Source of the DNA: a virus
Virus record (IMG/VR): IMGVR_UViG_3300010160_000236
Location: 1 to 22,979 of that record
Reading direction: 5' to 3' (one strand)
DNA length: 22,979 nucleotides
The translations under genes were made by a program, and so were the position numbers. The notes beneath the pieces are model-generated. The model ran no database searches and was not told the DNA's origin. It saw nothing but the letters and a program-made list of their open reading frames with translations. The stretch's first letter is position 1; each line of letters starts with the position of its first letter. This document shows positions 7,493-12,981 of the stretch, in pieces.

Positions 7493-7999
7493 ATGCAGAT
7501 ATTAACATTAGATAACACAACGTTTTCATTGAACAATTTACCAGAGGAGGTTGACGAAAATACCAGATTTGCAGTGCTAGACAACAGTGATGCAAACGAA
7601 CCAGATTTTTTCTTCATGCCATTGATATTCTTAGAAAGTTTTAATGCACCTGCAATGGTTCTTAAAATTGGAGACGATGAAGTTGCAATGCCATTAGATT
7701 GGAGTATTGCAGTTGGCGATAGTAGTTGTGCTAGTGACATTGAAATTTTACCATTAACCAGTTTGAATGACAGAGGTTTTGAAGCATTGATTTTTAACCC
7801 GTTAAGCAGTTTTAGAGTAGAATTTAAAAAGATTGAGATTGTGAATTTTTACAATGATGTTAAATGGTATTTTCCTAAAATGAAAAATGGACAACTGTTA
7901 GCAACTCCTACTAGATTTGGACACAAGCCAGATTGTGCATATTTTGTCAAAGAAATCAGCAGACAAAGTGAAATTATACAATTGGATAAAATATTATGA
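7493..7999 (+). CDS. Hypothetical protein, 168 residues
   Basis: The start is supported by AAGGA five bases before the ATG. The protein appears globular and beta-rich, with a low-charge acidic N-terminus (PEEVDENTRFAVLD) and a conserved-looking core (PLDWSIAVGD, FEALIFNPLSSFRVEFKKIEIV, VKWYFPKMKNGQLLATP). The C-terminal PTRFGHKPDCAYFV segment contains a His and a Cys but no complete metal site. Its stop overlaps the start of the oxygenase gene (ATGA), so the two are coupled. I do not recognise a family; partner of the oxygenase or of UvsW are both open possibilities. Confidence 0.8.
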   Translation: MQILTLDNTTFSLNNLPEEVDENTRFAVLDNSDANEPDFFFMPLIFLESFNAPAMVLKIGDDEVAMPLDWSIAVGDSSCASDIEILPLTSLNDRGFEALIFNPLSSFRVEFKKIEIVNFYNDVKWYFPKMKNGQLLATPTRFGHKPDCAYFVKEISRQSEIIQLDKIL

Positions 8000-8622
8000 C
8001 ATTAAAAGTAGCATACTTTCAACCAGTAGTGCTTGCCATTGATCAAGTACCTCCGGTTGAATTTAGTAAAATATATGGTCTAGCAGAAAATTTACACAGC
8101 CACCCAGAATTAAATGACAGCGGAAATCCGTTCCTCAGCATTAGGGGAGGACAACAGATTCAAGTATATCCTAATAAGATGAATTTAGATATTGGCTGGC
8201 TAATACACTGGCTTGAAAATATATGTAATGGGTATCTTGAATTAATTACTGCACAAAGTGGAACTGAGGAATTGAAATACTGTAAAGCCACCGTAACAAG
8301 CATATGGACCATTCGCCAGTACCAAGGAGATTATCAAGAAATGCATAGTCATCCAGGCGGAGATCTAAGCGGAAACATTTATATAAGTTCGCCTGAAATG
8401 CAAGAAAATTCGTCACCCAGTGATGGTCAAATATTTTTTAGGTTGCCGTTCACCAAAGACATTAGTAAATTTATTATGAATGATAATTGGAAATACGATC
8501 CTGTAGCCGGAACTGTAATTCTATTTCCAAGTCATTTGCCGCACACGGTGTATCCCTGGAAAGGCACAGGTCACCGGACGGTGATGGCCTTTGACGCAAA
8601 ACTAGTACCTCGAGAAAAATAA
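7996..8622 (+). CDS. Putative 2OG-Fe(II) oxygenase
   Basis: The 208-residue product matches the phage-enriched 2OG-Fe(II) oxygenase family (2OG-FeII_Oxy_5 type). The core reads EMHSHPGGDLSGNIYIS (residues 115-131), with an H-x-H..D cluster. This is followed by the distal pattern GTVILFPSHLPHTVYPW (172-188), with H180/H183, and then HRTVMAFD (193-200) holding the 2-oxoglutarate-binding Arg194. The three iron ligands and the Arg are therefore all present, which suggests an active enzyme. Such enzymes hydroxylate proteins, nucleic acids or small molecules using oxygen and 2-oxoglutarate; the substrate is not known. The gene lies in the replication/recombination unit, coupled to the preceding unknown gene. 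Confidence 0.82.
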   Translation: MTLKVAYFQPVVLAIDQVPPVEFSKIYGLAENLHSHPELNDSGNPFLSIRGGQQIQVYPNKMNLDIGWLIHWLENICNGYLELITAQSGTEELKYCKATVTSIWTIRQYQGDYQEMHSHPGGDLSGNIYISSPEMQENSSPSDGQIFFRLPFTKDISKFIMNDNWKYDPVAGTVILFPSHLPHTVYPWKGTGHRTVMAFDAKLVPREK

Positions 8623-8623
8623 T

Positions 8624-8911
8624 ATGGGGTCGCTTAAACCTGGGGCAACTTATATATATGAACGTAACGGCGAGGAAATTTATGCTCGAGAATTTGGCGA
8701 GACTGAACGTAAACTAATTGGTTACAAGTACGAAATGGAAGATAAACCTGATCCCCGAACTGAAGACGGAAGACCGTTGATCGAACACATACGAGAAAGT
8801 AAATTGTGGGGTGATATTCATAGAGAGGCGAAAACCAATCCCACTTTACAAAAGGCCTTGGATCGTGCTATAATGATATACAAACTAAGTAAGGATAAAA
8901 TTCGTGAGTGA
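8624..8911 (+). CDS. Conserved small hypothetical protein, 95 residues
   Basis: The ATG follows the oxygenase stop by one base and has no clear Shine-Dalgarno, so translation probably depends on coupling. The N-terminus KPGATYIYERNGEEIYAREFGE and the tail IHREAKTNPTLQKALDRAIMIYKL resemble a small protein I recall as widespread in marine T4-like phages and still uncharacterised. It ends with a predicted helix and overlaps the next gene by eight bases. An internal promoter for the next gene lies within its 3' part. Confidence 0.8.
   Translation: MGSLKPGATYIYERNGEEIYAREFGETERKLIGYKYEMEDKPDPRTEDGRPLIEHIRESKLWGDIHREAKTNPTLQKALDRAIMIYKLSKDKIRE
8845..8874 (+). promoter_or_regulatory. Internal sigma70-like promoter with extended -10
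   Basis: TTTACA (8845-8850), an 18-base spacer and TATAAT (8869-8874), preceded by TGC, form a strong extended -10 promoter inside the 3' end of the 95-residue gene. The predicted transcript would start near 8881 and carry AAGGA (8891-8895) before the GTG at 8904. Being inside a coding region, it could be chance. Confidence 0.45.
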
Positions 8912-9383
8912 TAAAATTGAACTAAAGGAAAAACTGTCAGCAGTGGATCAGAATGTTCGAGAATTCTGGGACGCAATGGATGCTGACCAGCAAAAATCAT
9001 TAAAGAGCGAATACTTTATTCTTAACAGATATGTCAGTAGTGTGCAAGGTCAAAAACAAGATATACAAGAACATTTTGTATTAACTGTTAACGAATACTT
9101 TAATAAGAATTGGAATCTACTGCAAAAACATCCTAAATTAATGTGGTTGTTATTGTGTATGTGTAGCTATAACGGCGATAAAGTATTCTGGCACGAATGG
9201 ATTGGGCACAAGAAAAAGGCTGACGGTAACAGCAAACGAACTAAGTTTTTAGAAGAACTTTATCCAAATAAAAAAAGAGATGAGATTGAATTACTAAGCA
9301 AGATAAGTACAGATAAAGAAGTAAAAGACCTAGCACGTAAATATGGTATGGACGAAGCAACGATAGCTAAAAAATTAAAATGA
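8904..9383 (+). CDS. Possible clamp-loader small subunit (gp62-like)
   Basis: The product has 159 residues from a GTG start, with AAGGA nine bases upstream. It is all-helical in appearance: an N-terminal EFWDAMDADQQKSL, a central LTVNEYFNKNW followed by KHPKLMWLLLCMCS, then a Lys-rich stretch and LEELYPNKKRDEIELLSKIS. The KHPKL-WLL...LYP-K-DEI-LL pattern resembles proteins I remember being annotated as clamp loader A (T4 gp62) in marine T4-like phages. gp62 joins gp44 to load the gp45 sliding clamp, but genes 44 and 45 are not in this window. The family call is from memory of the pattern, so moderate confidence only; the gene itself is secure. Confidence 0.55.
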   Translation: MSDKIELKEKLSAVDQNVREFWDAMDADQQKSLKSEYFILNRYVSSVQGQKQDIQEHFVLTVNEYFNKNWNLLQKHPKLMWLLLCMCSYNGDKVFWHEWIGHKKKADGNSKRTKFLEELYPNKKRDEIELLSKISTDKEVKDLARKYGMDEATIAKKLK

Positions 9384-10072
9384 TGTCGTTAATAGATAAA
9401 AATTATGTTTGTCAATATTGTGGTAACAAGTATTCTAAGGAAAAAACCTTAGCAGTACATGTTTGCGAACAGAAACGTAGAGCGTTGGCTAAAACAGAAA
9501 AACACGTTATATTAGGCTATGATACATACAACAGATTTTACAGAAAAACGCAAAACAGTCGGCAGGATAAAACATATGAGGAGTTTGCTAAAAGTCCTTA
9601 TTATAATGCTTTTGTTAAGTTTGGCAGTTTTGTTAGTAATGTTAATCCTTTATATCCGGAACGATTCATTGACTGGATTGTGGTTAGCGGCGCAAAATTG
9701 GATCACTGGTGTAGAGACGAACTTTATACCGAATATGTTTTAAACCTTATTAAAACTGAAACTGTAGAGACTGCATTGCAACGTAGTATTGGTCACATGA
9801 TGACGTGGGCAGAGAATAATAATAGTGCATGGAATCATTATTTTTTGTATGTGAGTTTAAGTAGAGCATGTTATGATATTAAAGATGGTAAAATTAGTCC
9901 GTGGCTAGTATTAAATTGTAACAGTGGAAAAGACATGCTTAAAAAATTTAATGATGAACAATTGGATTCTGTCAGCACAATAATTGATTTACCATTTTGG
10001 CTTCATAAATTTAAAAGACTACCTGCTGATGTAGAACTTGTTAAACAAGTAACTAAGGAATCGAATTTATAA
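9380..10072 (+). CDS. Conserved protein with N-terminal C2HC zinc finger
   Basis: The start overlaps the upstream stop (ATGATG..TGA). Residues 11-29 read C-x2-C-x12-H-x-C (CQYCGNKYSKEKTLAVHVC), a compact zinc finger of the kind that binds nucleic acid or protein. It is followed by a basic EQKRR. The rest (230 residues total) is a long conserved-looking domain with many aromatic residues (YEEFAKSPYYNAFVKFGSFV, ERFIDWIV, KLDHWCRDELY). I recall homologues in marine T4-like phages without known function. Its gene overlaps the start of the PolIII-alpha-like gene by one base, suggesting a functional pair, which is inference. Confidence 0.85.
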   Translation: MMSLIDKNYVCQYCGNKYSKEKTLAVHVCEQKRRALAKTEKHVILGYDTYNRFYRKTQNSRQDKTYEEFAKSPYYNAFVKFGSFVSNVNPLYPERFIDWIVVSGAKLDHWCRDELYTEYVLNLIKTETVETALQRSIGHMMTWAENNNSAWNHYFLYVSLSRACYDIKDGKISPWLVLNCNSGKDMLKKFNDEQLDSVSTIIDLPFWLHKFKRLPADVELVKQVTKESNL

Positions 10073-10641
10073 TGCCTGATATTGACATTGACTTTGCTGA
10101 CAGAACCGAAGCTTTGGAAAAGTTTAAACATGTCACGGCTGTGCTTGAAACAGATAAAAAACACAATACAGGCATATATTGTACAGCTATCCCATACAAT
10201 CCCATAACTGGTTTAAGTACCATCGATTACAAAACAGCAGAGGATAGAGGATATTTTAAAATAGATTTTTTGAATGTAAGTGCCTACAACGGTGTGAGAA
10301 ATAAAGAACATTTAACTCAACTACTGGAGACTGAGCCATTATGGGATCTACTAGAACAAGACGACTTTACCCAGAACCTATTCCATGTGAATGGGCATGG
10401 GTCTATTCTGAGACAAAGCAAGCCAAAGTCTATAGAGCAGTTGGCCGCAGTACTGGCGATGATCAGACCCGCGAAACGTTATCTGATTGGGAAAGATTGG
10501 ACTACGATTATGAACGAGGTTTGGATTAAACCCGAGAATGAAGATTACTATTTTAAGAAAGCACATGCTGTTGCTTATGCGGCAGTGGTGGTAGTACAGA
10601 TGAATTTAATATGTGAGCAAGTTAGTTACGGGTTTAGTTAA
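10072..10641 (+). CDS. Miniature PolIII alpha (DnaE)-like protein
   Basis: This 189-residue protein carries scattered hallmark blocks of bacterial DNA polymerase III alpha in the right order. MPDIDIDFADR (1-11) matches the palm motif PDFDxDF with the two catalytic Asp (here D3 and D5). KHNTGIYC (30-37) resembles the KHAGGV block. TIDYKTAEDRGYFKIDFLNV (50-69) matches the QFDK...GLVKFDFLGL block holding the third catalytic Asp (here D65). KPKSIEQLAAVLAMIRPAK (117-135) matches the fingers block with its RPG motif. KKAHAVAYA (162-170) matches KSHAAAYA. PHP, thumb, tau-binding and most finger segments of the roughly 1160-residue enzyme are absent. Function unknown: it could be a decoy, inhibitor, or nucleotide/DNA-binding relic. 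It is coupled to the zinc-finger gene by TAATG with AAGGAA upstream. Confidence 0.8.
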   Translation: MPDIDIDFADRTEALEKFKHVTAVLETDKKHNTGIYCTAIPYNPITGLSTIDYKTAEDRGYFKIDFLNVSAYNGVRNKEHLTQLLETEPLWDLLEQDDFTQNLFHVNGHGSILRQSKPKSIEQLAAVLAMIRPAKRYLIGKDWTTIMNEVWIKPENEDYYFKKAHAVAYAAVVVVQMNLICEQVSYGFS

Positions 10642-11012
10642 CGAACTTTACGTACTAATTGAACACTTTTACGTTTTACACGTTTTAATGTTAAATTCAT
10701 CAAATTAACAACCGGACCTAGTACTATACGTGTATCTTTGCTGTTGAATGTTTTAACAGCATAAGAAAACACATATATTTGATCTTTGCAAAATATGTTG
10801 ATAGGGAATTGTCGGTTACTTTCCCACCACCAAGTTTCGCCTATTTCTAAAAATAAGGTTCTTTCTTCGGGTGTTTTGATAGCATTTAAATCGTAAAAAC
10901 TTGTGACAAATTGATCTTGATTTATAATGATACCCACGTATTCTTCTTCGCCGTAATTTATTACACTAATGAAGGGTAAGGTTTGTTCTATATTGTCGCG
11001 TAGTTTTGCCAT
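10638..11012 (-). CDS. Conserved hypothetical protein, only minus-strand gene
   Basis: A 124-residue product starting MAKLRDN at the ATG complementary to 11010-11012. A longer frame starts at 11069, but the late box TATAAATA on the minus strand (11064 to 11057) would place the transcript start near 11051, so the shorter start fits better. An AGGAG sits 16 bases upstream, farther than usual. The body has FISVINYGEEEYVGIIINQD, ETWWWESNRQFPINIF and a very basic end (LKRVKRKSVQLVRKVR) suited to nucleic acid or acidic-partner binding. I recall similar uncharacterised proteins in marine T4-like phages. It converges on the PolIII-alpha-like gene, and the two stop codons overlap. Confidence 0.8.
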   Translation of the reverse strand: MAKLRDNIEQTLPFISVINYGEEEYVGIIINQDQFVTSFYDLNAIKTPEERTLFLEIGETWWWESNRQFPINIFCKDQIYVFSYAVKTFNSKDTRIVLGPVVNLMNLTLKRVKRKSVQLVRKVR

Positions 11013-11018
11013 AAATAC
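11010..11018 (+). promoter_or_regulatory. T4-type late promoter, plus strand
   Basis: CATAAATACTATT starting at 11010 differs from the T4 late consensus TATAAATACTATT at the first base only. The predicted start site is near 11023, giving a 16-base leader that begins with AAAGGA (11023-11028), 10 bases before the ATG at 11039. The box overlaps the start codon of the minus-strand gene. Confidence 0.85.
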
Positions 11019-11038
11019 TATTAAAGGACTCCTGTGAG

Positions 11039-11875
11039 ATGCAAAAAATTTCAAGTTATTTATATCCAAATAGAATTGAACTATTAGCCAATCTGGCAGG
11101 ATTTACAACGGAGTATACAAACGTGTATCAACGACAAATAAAAATTTACAATGGTATAGATAATACCCTAGAGTTTGATATCAAGAATGCTGATCAAAAG
11201 CGAATTGACTTGACAACACTTACTAACATCAGTTTAAATGTCATGGACATGGCTGGTAATGCACTGCCTAACAGTCCTTATAGCATTACTCCAATGACAC
11301 CACAAACTACCTACAAAGGGCTGGCTAGCACGGTTATTCCAGAAGATGATCTAGCAGATTTAAATCATCAATTTTTAACATATAGCGTAACTGCTGTGAA
11401 AAATGGTGCGGATGTAATGCTGTATGCAGACAGTAGATTTGGTGCAAAAGGCAAAATAGAAGTGGTTGGTGATGCATTACCAACATTCAGAGATGATGTG
11501 GTTTATGACAGATTCAGCGGAGAAATTGACTTGCAAGGCAATGTCAAAAATCATACCAGTGCAATACCATGTAAATTTTACGAAGCAGTTGCCACAACTG
11601 AAATGGGTTTTGAAGTAGCTATGACTAATTATATTGGAACCATTTACATACAAGGCACTAAGGACAGCACTATCAGTGTAGAGTCTTTCAAAAATGCAGT
11701 TTCATTACAATCTTGGACAACTAGTGTGGCAACTACAACTACACGTATTTTTAGCAATATTCCTGTGGGTGATTACAACTATTTTCGTGTGGTTTGGACA
11801 TATATTGATCCAGTATTGATTGGTGTTAATAACACATATCCAACCGGAACTGTTGACAAAGTAACTGTATATTAA
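11039..11875 (+). CDS. Putative late virion-associated protein, 278 residues
   Basis: It is expressed from a near-perfect T4 late promoter with a short leader, which implies a structural or assembly role. The protein is beta-rich, low in Cys and Lys, with many Thr, Asn and Val. Recognisable stretches include YQRQIKIYNGIDNTLEFDIKNADQKRIDL near the N-terminus, which looks like an immunoglobulin-like or baseplate/tail strand pattern, and DDVVYDRFSGEIDLQGNV in the centre. No catalytic motif is seen. It is isolated from the other late genes, lying between two replication units. The consensus promoter of the primase gene overlaps its last codons. Family not recognised. Confidence 0.8.
   Translation: MQKISSYLYPNRIELLANLAGFTTEYTNVYQRQIKIYNGIDNTLEFDIKNADQKRIDLTTLTNISLNVMDMAGNALPNSPYSITPMTPQTTYKGLASTVIPEDDLADLNHQFLTYSVTAVKNGADVMLYADSRFGAKGKIEVVGDALPTFRDDVVYDRFSGEIDLQGNVKNHTSAIPCKFYEAVATTEMGFEVAMTNYIGTIYIQGTKDSTISVESFKNAVSLQSWTTSVATTTTRIFSNIPVGDYNYFRVVWTYIDPVLIGVNNTYPTGTVDKVTVY
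11057..11064 (-). promoter_or_regulatory. T4-type late promoter, minus strand
   Basis: The minus strand reads TATAAATA from 11064 to 11057, an exact match to the T4 late box, about 45 bases before the ATG of the minus-strand gene. The expected start is near 11051. The plus strand here codes YLY in the opposing gene, so chance occurrence is possible. Confidence 0.5.
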
Positions 11876-11882
11876 GTATAAT
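11853..11882 (+). promoter_or_regulatory. Consensus sigma70 promoter for primase, leaderless layout
   Basis: TTGACA (11853-11858), an 18-base spacer and TATAAT (11877-11882) match the host housekeeping consensus at all twelve positions. The -10 box is five bases before the ATG at 11888, so the mRNA should start at or one base from the A of ATG. No Shine-Dalgarno sequence can exist in such a transcript. The -35 lies inside the end of the preceding late gene. Confidence 0.85.
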
Positions 11883-11887
11883 GTGCT

Positions 11888-12880
11888 ATGAGCCTCATAG
11901 CCGATACACTAAGACAATATCTTCCAGGAAAGCGTAAAACTACTCCAAGTGGTTGGATTAGCTTTAATGCTGTCTGTTGCGACGACAAACGACAACGTGG
12001 TGGCTTTATCGTTAATGCCGGCGATGCTATCAGCTATCACTGTTTCAATTGCGGGTTTAAATGCAGTTGGCAACCAGGCAGACATATCAGTCAAAAAATG
12101 AATAAGTTCATGCGGGATTTAAATATTCCAGATGATGTTATTGCACAACTTAGACTGGAAGCACTTAGACTAGACGACTCTAGTACAACAGAAATTCGAA
12201 CTATTATTCCAAAGTTTGACACTAGAGCATTGCCTTTGGATGCTATTAGCTTTGAAGAGTTGACTACATTTTTGAAACTTCCAGATGGCGACTATGCAGT
12301 TCCAACAAAGTTTGCTGAGTCAGTTGCATACTTGATTGAAAGGAAAATTGATCCGTTTGCGTATCCGTTTTACTGGACTAACAAGGTGGGATTCAACAGC
12401 AGAATCATTATTCCGTTCTTGTATAAAGGTGAAATAGTTGGATGGACTGCTCGTGCTATTAATGATGCTAAACCTAAATATTTGAGCGAACAACAACCTG
12501 GGTATGTGTTTAACTTAGATGCACAATCTGACGAAAGAGAATTCGTAATTATCAGCGAAGGCCCCTTTGACGCACTAAGTATTAATGGCTGTGCTTTGTT
12601 AGGCGCAGAAATAAAAGACAGTCAAAACTGGTTATTAAAACAGTTAGGTAAAGAACTTGTACTAGTACCTGACAGAGATGAAGCAGGCAAACTAACGTTA
12701 GAGCAGGCAGTTGAATATGGTTGGAGTGTTAGTATGCCCGACTGGCCGGAGGGTGTTAAAGATATTAATGATGCTGTAGTCAAGCTGGGCAAACTTGCTA
12801 CACTATGGCTTGTTGTATCAGCAAAAGAATCAAACGGTTTAAAAATACAATTGCGAGCAAAAAAATGGTTCAAAGAATAA
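11888..12880 (+). CDS. gp61: DNA primase, T4 gp61 family
   Basis: gp61 makes RNA primers for the lagging strand in complex with the gp41 helicase, also encoded here. The 330-residue product (T4 342) has an N-terminal zinc-binding region: CC at residues 28-29, then YHCFNCGFKCSW around 50-61. The first T4 CxxC pair reads NAVCC, so one ligand may be shifted. The C-terminal TOPRIM domain has IISEGPFDAL with the catalytic Glu near 224 and LVPDRDEAG with the DxD at about 262-264. Between them, NSRIIIPFLYKGEIVGWTAR is typical of phage primases. It is the first gene of a unit that continues through a 38-residue ORF and the carbamoyltransferase. The start is fixed by the promoter directly upstream. 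Confidence 0.93.
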   Translation: MSLIADTLRQYLPGKRKTTPSGWISFNAVCCDDKRQRGGFIVNAGDAISYHCFNCGFKCSWQPGRHISQKMNKFMRDLNIPDDVIAQLRLEALRLDDSSTTEIRTIIPKFDTRALPLDAISFEELTTFLKLPDGDYAVPTKFAESVAYLIERKIDPFAYPFYWTNKVGFNSRIIIPFLYKGEIVGWTARAINDAKPKYLSEQQPGYVFNLDAQSDEREFVIISEGPFDALSINGCALLGAEIKDSQNWLLKQLGKELVLVPDRDEAGKLTLEQAVEYGWSVSMPDWPEGVKDINDAVVKLGKLATLWLVVSAKESNGLKIQLRAKKWFKE

Positions 12881-12981
12881 TTAATATACTGTTGTCCCCG
12901 TGGCACAAGTGGCAAGAACATCGTGCCTTTAAAAAACGTTTAGAAGAGTTACGGAAAAGAGATCCGTTCATCTACAAATGA
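12865..12981 (+). CDS. Small ORF bridging primase and carbamoyltransferase, 38 residues
   Basis: The ATG at 12865 lies 16 bases inside the end of the primase gene. The stop TGA (12979-12981) overlaps the next ATG (12978), so the ORF exactly fills the gap between two real genes. The product starts MVQRIINILLSPWHKWQEH and ends LEELRKRDPFIYK. It has a short hydrophobic N-terminal helix followed by a highly basic helix, suggesting a small amphipathic or membrane-associated peptide. I recall near-identical peptides in marine T4-like phages, which supports a real gene. Function unknown. Confidence 0.7.
   Translation: MVQRIINILLSPWHKWQEHRAFKKRLEELRKRDPFIYK

Noticed and set aside
9602-9607. TATAAT inside the zinc-finger gene
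   Set aside because: No -35 element at 16-18 bases and no gene start downstream; likely chance in AT-rich coding sequence.
10068-10073. TATAAT overlapping the start of the PolIII-alpha-like gene
   Set aside because: It overlaps the ATG itself and has no -35; it is formed by the coding end TTTATAATG and cannot serve that gene.
11013-11069. Longer start (11069) for the minus-strand gene
   Set aside because: It overlaps the plus late gene and lies upstream of the transcript start predicted from the minus late box; the MAKLRDN start at 11012 is simpler.
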